Shown piece after piece: positions 26,973 to 35,548 of a stretch of 64,000 nucleotides of DNA. Within the stretch, counting starts at the first letter, position 1; each line of letters starts with the position of its first letter. Made by a program: the position numbers and the translations under genes. Below the pieces are notes generated by a model that saw only the letters and a program-made list of their open reading frames with translations, made no database searches and had not been told where the DNA came from. The DNA is from Maritimibacter sp. 55A14 (lineage in GTDB: Bacteria; Pseudomonadota; Alphaproteobacteria; Rhodobacterales; Rhodobacteraceae): assembly GCF_003122205.1 (NCBI RefSeq), contig NZ_QEYE01000002.1:186001-250000 (forward strand), written 5' to 3'.

Positions 26973-29900
26973 ATGGCCGAATTCAAGAAGATCCTTGTCG
27001 CCAACCGCGGGGAGATCGCGATCCGCATCCTGCGCGCCGCGAACGAGCTGGGCAAGAAGACCGTCGCGGTCTATGCCGAGGAAGACAAGCTGGGCCTGCA
27101 CCGCTTCAAGGCCGATGAGGCCTACCGGATCGGCGAGGGTCTGGGCCCCGTAGCCGCCTATCTCTCGATCCCCGAGATCATCCGCGTGGCCCGGATGTCC
27201 GGCGCCGACGCGATCCATCCGGGCTATGGCCTGCTGTCGGAGAACCCCGAATTCGTCGATGCCTGCGACCGCGCGGGCATCGCCTTCATCGGCCCGACCG
27301 CCGACACGATGCGCGCGCTGGGCGACAAGGCCAGCGCCCGTCGGGTGGCGATCGAGGCCGGCGTGCCGGTCATCCCCGCCACCGAAGTGCTGGGCGACGA
27401 CATGGCCGAGGTGCGCCGCATGGCCGCCGAGGTCGGCTATCCGATGATGCTCAAGGCGAGCTGGGGCGGCGGCGGCCGCGGCATGCGCCCGATCCTGTCG
27501 GAGGATGAGCTGGAGGAGAAGGTGCGCGAGGGCCGCCGCGAGGCCGAGGCCGCTTTCGGCAACGGCGAGGGCTACCTCGAGAAGATGATCCAGCGCGCGC
27601 GCCATGTCGAAGTGCAGATCATCGGCGACGCCTACGGCTCGATCTACCATCTTTTTGAGCGCGACTGCACCGTGCAGCGGCGCAACCAGAAGGTCGTCGA
27701 GCGCGCGCCCGCCCCTTATCTGACCGAGGAGCAGCGCGGCGAGGTTTGCGAGCTCGGCCTGCGCATCGCCCGGCAGGTCGGCTATCGCAATGCCGGCACC
27801 GTCGAGTTCCTGATGGATATGGATGACGGGCAGTTCTACTTCATCGAGGTCAATCCCCGCGTACAGGTGGAACACACCGTGACCGAGGAGGTGACGGGCA
27901 TCGACATCGTGCGCGCGCAGATCCGCATCGCCGAGGGCGCGACCCTGGCCGAGGCCACCGGCACGCCGTCGCAGCAACAGGTGCAACTGCGCGGCCACGC
28001 GCTGCAATGCCGGGTGACGACCGAGGATCCGCAGAACAACTTCATCCCTGATTACGGCCGCCTGGCGGCCTATCGTTCGGCCACCGGCATGGGCATCCGG
28101 CTCGATGGCGGCACCGCCTATGCCGGTGGGGTCATCACCCGTTATTATGACAGCCTGCTGGTCAAGGTCACCGCCTGGGCGCCCACGCCCGAAGAGGCCA
28201 TCGCGCGCATGGACCGGGCGCTGCGCGAGTTCCGTATCCGTGGTGTTGCCACCAACATCGCCTTCGTCGAGAACCTGCTCAGGCACCCGACCTTCCTCGA
28301 CAATACCTACACGACCAAGTTCATCGACACGACGCCGGAGCTCTTCAATTTCCGCAAGCGCCGCGACCGGGCGACGAAAATCCTGACCTATCTGGCCGAC
28401 ATCACCGTGAACGGCCATCCCGAGACCGCCGGCAAGCCGCGGCCGCCATCCCATGCCAAGCCGCCGCGCACGCCCGCCAACCGCGCCGAGACGCCCGCGC
28501 CCGGCACCCGCAACCTGCTGGAGGAGAAGGGCCCGCAGGCGGTGGCCGACTGGCTGGCCGCGCAGGAACAGGTGCTCCTGACCGACACCACGATGCGCGA
28601 CGGCCCGCAATCGCTCCTGGCCACGCGGATGCGCTCCATCGACATGATCAATGTGGCTGATGCCTACGCGCGTAACCTGCCGCAGCTCTTCTCGGTGGAA
28701 TGCTGGGGCGGGGCCACCTTCGACGTGGCCTACAGGTTCCTCCAGGAATGCCCCTGGCAGCGTCTGCGCGACCTGCGCAAGCGGATGCCCAACATCATGA
28801 CGCAGATGCTGCTGCGGTCGTCCAACGGGGTGGGTTACACCAATTATCCCGACAACGTGGTGCAGGAGTTCGTCCGCCAGTCCGCGGTCACCGGCATCGA
28901 CGTGTTCCGTGTCTTCGACGCGCTGAACTGGGTCGAGAACATGCGCGTCGCGATGGATGCGGTGATCGAGAACGACAAGGTCTGCGAGGCCGCGATCTGC
29001 TATACCGGCGACATCCTCGACCCCGACCGCGCCAAGTACGATCTGAAATACTATGTCGGCATGGCCAAGGAACTGCGCGACGCGGGCGCGCATATCCTGG
29101 GGCTCAAGGACATGGCCGGGCTCCTCAAGCCGCGCGCGGCCAGCGTGCTGTTCAAGGCGCTGAAGGAAGAGGTCGGCCTGCCGATCCATTTCCACACCCA
29201 CGACACGTCGGGGCTGGGCGCGGGCACCGTGCTGGCCGCCGTCGATGCCGGGGTGGACGCGGTCGATGCCGCGATGGACGCCTTCTCGGGCGGTACTTCG
29301 CAGCCCTGCCTGGGCTCCATCGTCGCGGCCCTGGCCCATACCGAACGCGACACCGGGCTCGACATCGACGCGATCCGCGAGATCTCCAACTACTGGGAAC
29401 AGGTGCGCATCCAGTACCGGGCCTTTGAATCGGGCCTGCCCGCGCCCGCCTCCGAGGTCTGGCTGCACGAGATGCCGGGCGGCCAGTTCACCAATCTCAA
29501 GGCGCAGGCGCGCTCCATGGGGCTGGAGGAACGCTGGCCCGAGATCGCGCGCACCTATGCCGATGTGAACCAGATGTTCGGCGACATCACCAAGGTCACG
29601 CCATCCTCCAAGGTGGTGGGCGACATGGCGCTGATGATGGTCAGCCAGGGCCTGACCCGCGCCCAGGTCGAGGACCCGGAGGCGGATGTCTCCTTCCCCG
29701 ACTCGGTGATCGACATGATGAAGGGCAATCTCGGCCATCCGCCGGGCGGCTTCCCCGAGAAGATCGTCAAGAAGGTGCTGAAGGGCGAGAAGCCGCTGAC
29801 CGACCGGCCCGGCAAACACCTGCCGCCGGTCGATCTGGAGGCCACGCGCAAGGACCTCATCCGCCAGCTCGAAGGCTTCAAGGTCGATGACGAGGACCTG

Positions 29901-30419
29901 AACGGCTATCTCATGTATCCCAAGGTCTTCCTCGACTACATGGGGCGCCACCGCATCTACGGCCCGGTGCGCACCTTGCCCACCCCGGCCTTCTTCTATG
30001 GCATGGAGCCGGGCGAGGAGATCACCGCCGAGATCGACCCCGGCAAGACCCTGGAAATCCGGCTTCAGACGGTGGGCGAGACCAGTGACGACGGCGACGT
30101 GAAGGTGTTCTTCGAGCTGAACGGCCAGCCCCGTGTCATCCGGGTGCCGAACCGCATCGTCAAGGCCACCACGGCGCAGCGCCCCAAGGCCGAGGACGGC
30201 AACCCGGACCACATCGGCGCGCCGATGCCCGGCGTCGTCGCCTCGGTCTCCGCGCAGCCGGGGGCGAAGGTCAAGAAGGGCGATCTGCTGCTGACCATCG
30301 AGGCGATGAAGATGGAGACCGGCATCCATGCCGAGCGGGACGCGACCGTGAAGACCGTGCATGCCCAGGTGGGCGGCCAGATCGACGCCAAGGACCTGCT
30401 GGTGGAGCTGGAGGCGTAG
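26973..30419 (+). CDS. pyc: Pyruvate carboxylase
   Basis: Pyc carboxylates pyruvate to oxaloacetate using ATP, bicarbonate and biotin. The product has 1148 residues, full length. Order: biotin carboxylase (about 1-460; KKILVANRGEIAIRILRA, KASWGGGGRGMRPI, FIEVNPRVQVEHTVTEE); carboxyltransferase (about 530-810; LLTDTTMRDGPQSLLATRMR, zinc-site LPIHFHTHDTSGLGAG); C-terminal biotinyl domain (EAMKMETG lysine). Start ATG 26973 has AGGAGGG at 26961-26967; an upstream in-frame ATG at 26868 adds an unrelated arginine-rich tail. In the usual RDAHQSLLATR motif the His position is Pro here (RDGPQS). A large antisense open frame is a high-GC artefact. Confidence 0.98.
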   Translation: MAEFKKILVANRGEIAIRILRAANELGKKTVAVYAEEDKLGLHRFKADEAYRIGEGLGPVAAYLSIPEIIRVARMSGADAIHPGYGLLSENPEFVDACDRAGIAFIGPTADTMRALGDKASARRVAIEAGVPVIPATEVLGDDMAEVRRMAAEVGYPMMLKASWGGGGRGMRPILSEDELEEKVREGRREAEAAFGNGEGYLEKMIQRARHVEVQIIGDAYGSIYHLFERDCTVQRRNQKVVERAPAPYLTEEQRGEVCELGLRIARQVGYRNAGTVEFLMDMDDGQFYFIEVNPRVQVEHTVTEEVTGIDIVRAQIRIAEGATLAEATGTPSQQQVQLRGHALQCRVTTEDPQNNFIPDYGRLAAYRSATGMGIRLDGGTAYAGGVITRYYDSLLVKVTAWAPTPEEAIARMDRALREFRIRGVATNIAFVENLLRHPTFLDNTYTTKFIDTTPELFNFRKRRDRATKILTYLADITVNGHPETAGKPRPPSHAKPPRTPANRAETPAPGTRNLLEEKGPQAVADWLAAQEQVLLTDTTMRDGPQSLLATRMRSIDMINVADAYARNLPQLFSVECWGGATFDVAYRFLQECPWQRLRDLRKRMPNIMTQMLLRSSNGVGYTNYPDNVVQEFVRQSAVTGIDVFRVFDALNWVENMRVAMDAVIENDKVCEAAICYTGDILDPDRAKYDLKYYVGMAKELRDAGAHILGLKDMAGLLKPRAASVLFKALKEEVGLPIHFHTHDTSGLGAGTVLAAVDAGVDAVDAAMDAFSGGTSQPCLGSIVAALAHTERDTGLDIDAIREISNYWEQVRIQYRAFESGLPAPASEVWLHEMPGGQFTNLKAQARSMGLEERWPEIARTYADVNQMFGDITKVTPSSKVVGDMALMMVSQGLTRAQVEDPEADVSFPDSVIDMMKGNLGHPPGGFPEKIVKKVLKGEKPLTDRPGKHLPPVDLEATRKDLIRQLEGFKVDDEDLNGYLMYPKVFLDYMGRHRIYGPVRTLPTPAFFYGMEPGEEITAEIDPGKTLEIRLQTVGETSDDGDVKVFFELNGQPRVIRVPNRIVKATTAQRPKAEDGNPDHIGAPMPGVVASVSAQPGAKVKKGDLLLTIEAMKMETGIHAERDATVKTVHAQVGGQIDAKDLLVELEA

Positions 30420-30546
30420 CGGCGCAGGCCGCCCGTCGCGCGGTCCGGACCCCGGCCCGCGCGGCCCGGCCGATTTTCCGCCGGGCGTCGATTTTTCCTC
30501 TTGCAGCCAAGGGCGGGCTTGGATACATCACGCCTCACCCAAGGAC

Positions 30547-30621
30547 GCGGGCGTAGCTCAGGGGTAGAGCACAACCTTGCCAAGGTTGGGGTCGTGAGTT
30601 CGAATCTCATCGCCCGCTCCA
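30547..30621 (+). tRNA. tRNA-Gly (anticodon GCC)
   Basis: A 75-nt cloverleaf: acceptor GCGGGCG/CGCCCGC, D-arm with AGCTCAGGGGTAGAGC, anticodon stem CAACC/GGTTG with loop TTGCCAA (anticodon GCC), T-arm with GTTCGAATC, discriminator T and encoded CCA at 30619-30621. It marks the boundary between core genome and the island; tRNA-Gly genes are common integration targets. No second copy of its 3' end is visible in the window, so the far attachment site must lie beyond the right edge or have decayed. Confidence 0.97.
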
Positions 30622-30822
30622 ATTTAACTTCTTATACCTTCTCACCATTTCTCTAAAGCACTGAAATAAAGCGCTTTTGCGGATGGCGTCATGAACGTGG
30701 CCGAACCTGCCTGACCATAGATTCGCTCCGAATTGTTGGACAGATGTTGGACAAGGGCGTTAGAATCTCACGCAAATGTTGGACAAGCTCTCTCTCGAGA
30801 GCGCACGTGGGAGTATAGTTCC

Positions 30823-32013
30823 TTGCCTCTGACTGACGCCGAAATTCGGGCATTTTCACCACAGAATCAACGCTTTCGCCGCTCTGACGGCGGCGGTCTA
30901 TTCGTGGATGTAATGCCGTCCGGCAAGAAAGTCTTTCGTCTCGCCTATCGCAGTGGTGGGAAACAACGCACAGTGGTGATCGGCGAATATCCGTCGATAC
31001 GCCTCGCCGACGCACGCCTCAATGCCGCTGCTTTCAAATCTGCACTGCGTGACGGTACGGACCCGAAATCGGTCGCAAAGGCAGAGGCGGAAGATACAGG
31101 CAAGTTGTCTGAACCTCCCGCCCCACTATGGGAAACTATTGCAAGCGAATACCTCATGCTCCGTCAACGAAGCGGGGCCGCGCCACGCACCATGACCAAA
31201 CTCGACCGTCAGGTAGGTGTCACCATCAGAAAGCTTGGGCAACGGCCGATCAATCAGATCACAGCAGAAGACATCTTGGCCGTTGTGAACCCGATTGCCG
31301 AACGCGGCCAAGTCGAGAGCGCCCACGAGATTCGATCACGGTTCTCGCAGATATTTCGCTACGCAGCGGCGCGTGGCCTCATCGACAGCGATCCCGCTGC
31401 CTACACTATCGGAGCTATGGTCAAGCGCCGTCGCGGTGAGTTCGCCGGGGTGACCGATCCGGCGGCGATTGGCCAGATGATGCGAGCTATACATGAGTAC
31501 CGAGAACGGCACATGATTGTGGGGTCGGCGCTGTTGCTTTCGGCCTACCTATTCCCTCGAAACACTGAATTGCGCGGCATGCGATGGAGCGAGCTCGATT
31601 GGGATCGGGCAATGTGGGAAGTGCCTGGTGAGCGAATGAAGATGAAGCGTGATCATCTGGTGCCGTTGCCGCCCCTAGCAGTCGCGGTGCTGCGTGAGCT
31701 ACGTGAAATCGACTTCGGTTCGGCACTAGTCTTCCCGTCGCCTCGCGACCCTGCACGGATGCTCTCAGAAATGACCTTCAATGCGGCCCTCAGGCGCATG
31801 GGCTACACGCAAGACGTGCACGTTCACCACGGATTTCGGACCACGGCGAGCACCAATCTCAACGAGATGGGCTGGAACGCCGACTGGATTGAACGTCAGC
31901 TGGCCCATGTTCCAACAAACAAGGTACGGTCTTCGTACAATAAGGCGGAGTATCTCGATGGCCGTGTAGAGATGATGCAGTCTTACGCTGATTGGCTTGA
32001 AAATTTGCTGTAG
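30823..32013 (+). CDS. P4-type tyrosine recombinase (integrase)
   Basis: About 396 residues. The N-terminal DUF4102-like arm-binding domain reads LPLTDAEIRAFSPQNQRF, then DGGGLFVDVMPSGKKVFRL. A core-binding domain follows (about 100-200). The catalytic domain has the first arginine in RNTELRGMRWSELDW, the His-x-x-Arg in VHVHHGFRTTASTNL, the second His in LAHVPTNKVRSSY, and the tyrosine in YNKAEYLDGR. It lies 200 bp from tRNA-Gly and should integrate/excise the island. TTG at 30823 is chosen as start because the DUF4102 fold begins there; the open frame extends to 30733 without homologous sequence. Confidence 0.92.
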   Translation: MPLTDAEIRAFSPQNQRFRRSDGGGLFVDVMPSGKKVFRLAYRSGGKQRTVVIGEYPSIRLADARLNAAAFKSALRDGTDPKSVAKAEAEDTGKLSEPPAPLWETIASEYLMLRQRSGAAPRTMTKLDRQVGVTIRKLGQRPINQITAEDILAVVNPIAERGQVESAHEIRSRFSQIFRYAAARGLIDSDPAAYTIGAMVKRRRGEFAGVTDPAAIGQMMRAIHEYRERHMIVGSALLLSAYLFPRNTELRGMRWSELDWDRAMWEVPGERMKMKRDHLVPLPPLAVAVLRELREIDFGSALVFPSPRDPARMLSEMTFNAALRRMGYTQDVHVHHGFRTTASTNLNEMGWNADWIERQLAHVPTNKVRSSYNKAEYLDGRVEMMQSYADWLENLL

Positions 32014-32037
32014 CACTGTCGTTGGGAGGCAGGGTTC

Positions 32038-32062
32038 GGAGGTTCGAATCCTCTCTCTCCGA
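32038..32062 (+). other. Fragment resembling the 3' end of a tRNA-Ser gene (att relic)
   Basis: Only 24 bp after the integrase stop lies GGAGGTTCGAATCCTCTC, continuing TCTCCGA: a T-arm with the invariant TTCGAAT loop and the 3' acceptor strand of a serine-type tRNA, but no 5' half. Such 3' tRNA fragments are usually attachment sites left by integration. It does not match the neighbouring tRNA-Gly beyond TTCGAATC. The identification as tRNA-Ser is from memory of the family pattern. Confidence 0.5.
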
Positions 32063-32218
32063 CGAATTCGCGTCGTTAGCTAGTTGTGTGGTCGACCCTA
32101 ATTGGTTTTAATCATGTGGCCTCTGGTTGCTAGCAGTCACGCTACGGCGACAGCTGACACATTACCTTGAGCTCCCTCGGTTCTTTCGCCGAAATGCACC
32201 AAGTGCTAGAATGAAAAA

Positions 32219-32728
32219 ATGGATACTTTGCTTACGATAATTGAGTTTCTGGGCCTGGTTGGCACGATCTTCTCGGTAGTTTGGGTGATCCTCGTCGTGT
32301 ACTGGACGATACGCGGGCTCCTTCCCGTATTGTATCGGCTTGGACATGGTCTCTGGCGTCGCCAAATTGGCATTGTGGCAGAGGGCGACCACTATCGGAA
32401 CCTGGAAGAGCTTCTCAAAAAGTCGAAACTCTTCAACAACAAGAACATCTACGCTGTGCGTGGACTTGGAGAGCTGGAGAGTCTAAGCAAGGTTGAACTA
32501 GCTCTTATTAACTGGCCTGACTGCGCTGAGTACATTCAAGAAATTCTCAACGCCATTCCCGTCAATGCGGCATTGATTGTGTATGCCCCGCCAAGCGGTG
32601 GGCGAATTCCTGATGAAGTGATGCAGAGCCTGGAGTTGAGGCGGAATGTAATCGTCAATAATTTCCGTGGACGCCTAATGAATGATATTGTCACCAGCAT
32701 GATTACGACGGCATATGAAAAAAGATGA
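32219..32728 (+). CDS. Membrane-anchored Rossmann-like protein, partner of CD-NTase
   Basis: A 169-residue protein. Residues about 5-35 form a membrane helix (IEFLGLVGTIFSVVWVILVV) followed by a basic hinge. The rest alternates strands and helices like a small three-layer Rossmann/receiver or TIR-like fold: IGIVAEG, NIYAVRGLGELES, VELALINWPDCAEYIQEIL, NAALIVYAPPSGGRIP, NVIVNNFRGRLMNDIVTSMI. I do not recognise a named family and see no clear catalytic residue. Its 3' end overlaps the nucleotidyltransferase gene by 14 bp, so the two are coupled. By position it may be an effector or sensor in a CBASS-like system; this is inference. Confidence 0.75.
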   Translation: MDTLLTIIEFLGLVGTIFSVVWVILVVYWTIRGLLPVLYRLGHGLWRRQIGIVAEGDHYRNLEELLKKSKLFNNKNIYAVRGLGELESLSKVELALINWPDCAEYIQEILNAIPVNAALIVYAPPSGGRIPDEVMQSLELRRNVIVNNFRGRLMNDIVTSMITTAYEKR

Positions 32729-34028
32729 AATCTGCTCAAAGCTGAGAACGTATGTGCGCGAAGAGTTGTCGCCGACGGCAAGCGAGAGGAAGCTAGTTTC
32801 TTCATTATACAAGTCTGTCTGTGACGTCCTTGGATCACCCGCTTGGCTCCAAATCGGTTCGTACCCAAGATACACAGCTATCCGACCTCTGCATGACCTC
32901 GATGTGTTGTATATCATTGGTGAGTGGAGCGCCGATGCCGACCCCAGTGAGACACTTACCGAGCTAAAGGCAGCACTCGACGAGGAGTTTGAGAACCCAA
33001 CAGACTACACAGCAAAAATTACTCTCCAATCACATTCTGTGACAATTGCATTTGAAACAGAGGGTGAGGAAGTCTTCGCGGTTGATGTCGTTCCAGCCTA
33101 CAAAGATGGAAAGAATGGTGATGGTGAAGACAAATATCAGGTGCCGGAGGTAATACGAAAGAACCGAGCCGAAAGGCGGGTTTTCGTCGAACAGCTCGAA
33201 AAGGCCGGGCAGTCTATGACCTGGATTCCAAGCGATCCGCGCGGCTACATAAATCAAGCTCGTGACGTGAACGGCGTAAACGGCGATTTTAGCAAGGCCG
33301 TTAAGTTAGTCAAGGCTTGGCGCTACTCGTGCAAAGAGCACAATGAAGACTTCCCATTGAAGTCTTTCCACCTGGAATTGCTGGTCACAGAGTTCTTCCG
33401 TAGATCTCCAGCGGCCAGTATCTTCGATGCAGTTTTTGACTTTTTCGTTCGCCTGCCTGAATACATTGCCGAACCACGTTTGCGCGACAAGGCGGACACT
33501 ACACGCTTCGTGGATGCTTACGTTGCTGAGTTGACTGATAAAGAAAGAGATTTGGTTGCACGACTTCGCGATCACTTTCTGATCGCTCTAGAAAATATCG
33601 AAGAAGACTCGTCGGTCGCTGACCTCGTAGCTGCTGGGGAGAGACATCGAGCGAGTAACTCAGAACAATACCTCTTTGACCAGGGCATTCCGGTTCTCAC
33701 GGAAGCAACTTTGACGATCATCGGCAATGTCCAGCAACGTGAAGGCGGGTTCCGAGCGCGAATCCTTGACGCACTTGGCGTGATCGAAGTTGACCGAAAG
33801 ATTGATTTTCAACTTGGTCCACGTACTCCTGCTGCAGACGTATTCAAGTGGAAGGTCAAAAATGACGATAACAGTCCTCAGCCTCGGGGCGAAATAACTG
33901 ACCACCGAACTCTCAGGTCACCTGAACACACGAAGTACAACGGACGCCACTTTGTGGAGTGTTTTGCAATTAGGAATGGTGTCTGTATTGCTAGGTCTCG
34001 TCAGAACGTAGTCTTGAGGGCTGAGTGA
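32715..34028 (+). CDS. CD-NTase (cGAS/DncV-like) with C-terminal sensor-like domain
   Basis: A 437-residue nucleotidyltransferase. The core shows the polymerase-beta-type active site: GSYPRYTAIRPLHDLDVLY with G48-S49 and metal-binding D61 and D63, and a third acidic residue D124 in VFAVDVVPAY. An alpha-helical OAS1-like C-terminal core domain follows. Residues about 373-437 (FKWKVKNDDN, RGEIT, YNGRHFVECFAIRNGVCIA) fit the adenylyl/guanylyl-cyclase-and-SMODS sensor (AGS-C) domain. Such enzymes make cyclic oligonucleotides in antiphage CBASS systems. All catalytic residues are present. No HORMA/TRIP13 or E1/E2 genes are nearby. Confidence 0.85.
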   Translation: MKKDEICSKLRTYVREELSPTASERKLVSSLYKSVCDVLGSPAWLQIGSYPRYTAIRPLHDLDVLYIIGEWSADADPSETLTELKAALDEEFENPTDYTAKITLQSHSVTIAFETEGEEVFAVDVVPAYKDGKNGDGEDKYQVPEVIRKNRAERRVFVEQLEKAGQSMTWIPSDPRGYINQARDVNGVNGDFSKAVKLVKAWRYSCKEHNEDFPLKSFHLELLVTEFFRRSPAASIFDAVFDFFVRLPEYIAEPRLRDKADTTRFVDAYVAELTDKERDLVARLRDHFLIALENIEEDSSVADLVAAGERHRASNSEQYLFDQGIPVLTEATLTIIGNVQQREGGFRARILDALGVIEVDRKIDFQLGPRTPAADVFKWKVKNDDNSPQPRGEITDHRTLRSPEHTKYNGRHFVECFAIRNGVCIARSRQNVVLRAE

Positions 34029-34101
34029 ACCTATCGGCCAGAGCCATACCTTTGGTTGTTCGTATGCTTGCCTGATAGTCTGAACAGGGCATAATGAAAT
34101 C

Positions 34102-34560
34102 ATGGCTTTAAATAACGAAACCAAAATTAAGGACGGCATCAAGCAGGTCTTCGTTTTTGATGATGAAACCCCGGATGATCGCAAGCTTGCATATGAAATC
34201 GATGAGGCGAAATCGATAGTTACGTTTTACCCTCGTGATGGTGGTTATCCACTGAAACAAATAATTTTCGAAGGCTTCAAGAAGGCCCCGGATGTTCTGC
34301 ACGAGAATGGATATCTGAGGAGTGGTGTGAGCTACTACCTCGGCCAGAAGCTCTCTGAAACGAACGTTTCGAGGCTGCACATAGTCAAGGACGGGGACCC
34401 TAAGATACGCAAGAAGGGCGATGGTCACACCATGGTGTTGCCATACGACGAGCTCGAGGGGTTGGGCGACAGGTTTCGATCCATAAGTGCGCAAGCAACA
34501 CTTGATAGACGCATTGCTGCCGCCGAGATGTTTAGCGCCGCCTTTCCTAAAAAATACGAG
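34102..34560 (+). pseudogene. Third gene of the CD-NTase locus, truncated at an ISL3 remnant
   Basis: The reading frame starts with ATG 34102 (MALNNETKIKDGIKQVFVFD) and is coherent for about 150 residues, with YPLKQIIFEGFKKAPDVLHE and GVSYYLGQKLSETNVSRLHI. Near 34560, after KKYEP, it runs into antisense transposase sequence and ends at 34770 in a chimeric tail rich in arginine and proline. The lost 3' part is not found on the other side of the element. The fold and function are not recognised. It begins 73 bp after the nucleotidyltransferase stop, so it may be a former component of the same operon. Confidence 0.65.
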
Positions 34561-35239
34561 CCTCTGGAAGCGTCAGACAGTGTTCGCCGCCATATCCTCC
34601 ATTGCGGTCGCGGGCGACAACCTCGATCCCAGGGCGGGCCCGCAGCCAGGCCTCGACCGTGGCGGGTTCCCGATCCGGCAGTAGGTCGATCACCCGGTGC
34701 CGCTCCAGATCGCAGATCAAAGTGCCGAATCGCTGTCCTTTGCGCCATGCCCAGTCGTCGATGCCGATGACGCGGAGCTCGCTGGTCACGGCCTCGGTCG
34801 TATCTCGAACGCTGCGCAGGAAGGTATCTTTGCTGACGGGCAAAAGAAGCCGTCCGGCAAGCGCTTGTGCGGAACGTCCGCCGAGAGCCAGGCCCAGATG
34901 ACGGACCAGCCCTTGCAGGCGTGACGTGCGCCGCGCATGTGGCCGGGTCACGGCAGGCGGAAACCGTTCAGCGAATATCTTGGCTGAGCAATGCATGGCT
35001 CGGCATCGAAATCGCCGGACCAACAAGATCAGCTCCACCTTCCGGCCGTGCGCAGGAAGATCGGCCGGGCGGCGTCGATACCTGCTGTGGACGTGGTGTG
35101 AAATCGTGCCACAGCGCGGACAGGCCGCGGCGGTTTTGGCGGAACGGGAGTGGACCCGGATTGTGTTTCCAGCCAGTTCGACCTGTTCGGCCTTGAGTCC
35201 CGCGGCAAAAAAATCCCTTCGCGAAAGCCATGCCGCCAT
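34547..35239 (-). pseudogene. ISL3-family transposase, C-terminal half missing
   Basis: From ATG 35239 the frame gives about 230 residues of an ISL3 transposase. There is an N-terminal zinc-finger region (CPRCGTISHHVHSRYRRR and CRAMHCSAKIFAERF), an HTH (LQGLVRHLGLALGGRSAQAL), then the start of the DDE catalytic domain, RVIGIDDWAWRKGQRFGTLI and VVARDRNGGYG. ISL3 transposases normally run to over 400 residues, so the rest of the catalytic domain is gone. The end coincides with the breakpoint of the gene at 34102. GC is far higher than in the surrounding island, which shows a separate origin. Confidence 0.85.
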
Positions 35240-35281
35240 CGGCAACCTCCTCCAAAGATTGCCGAAATATAGCGTTAAGTA

Positions 35282-35352
35282 GTAAGCGCCTTGCCGATCC
35301 CCTTCGCGGTCGCGTCATGCCGCGCCGCATAGCGGATCGGCAAGGCGCTTAC
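35282..35352. repeat. Perfect 19-bp inverted repeat at the ISL3 remnant edge
   Basis: The arm GTAAGCGCCTTGCCGATCC at 35282-35300 is repeated inverted at 35334-35352 with 33 bp between. It lies just upstream of the transposase start, where the IS end is expected. One arm is probably the terminal inverted repeat; the second may be a subterminal copy or the abutted other end of the same element, as in IS circle junctions. Confidence 0.7.
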
Positions 35353-35548
35353 ATTAGGCATGCCGCAGCTGCACCAAATCTGCGTCAGCGCCACGATTGG
35401 ATGCCGATTGACAAGCTAGACGCTTTCCAACAAAGCGGGTCAAGTCCAACTTCCCACAATATCGAACTTGTCTCACTCGTCATCCGTTCTTGCAACGCAA
35501 ACCGCAGGCAGTTTACTAGTAGCCTAAGCGGTAGTTTCGGAGGACGGA

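Noticed and set aside
26856-30362. 1168-residue open frame antisense to pyruvate carboxylase
   Set aside because: Its His/Gly/Arg/Ala-rich composition is the usual mirror of high-GC coding DNA; pyc on the other strand has full family motifs.
30733-30822. N-terminal extension of the integrase
   Set aside because: Cys/Trp-rich sequence lacking similarity to the DUF4102 arm; repeated ATGTTGGACA-like DNA suggests non-coding.
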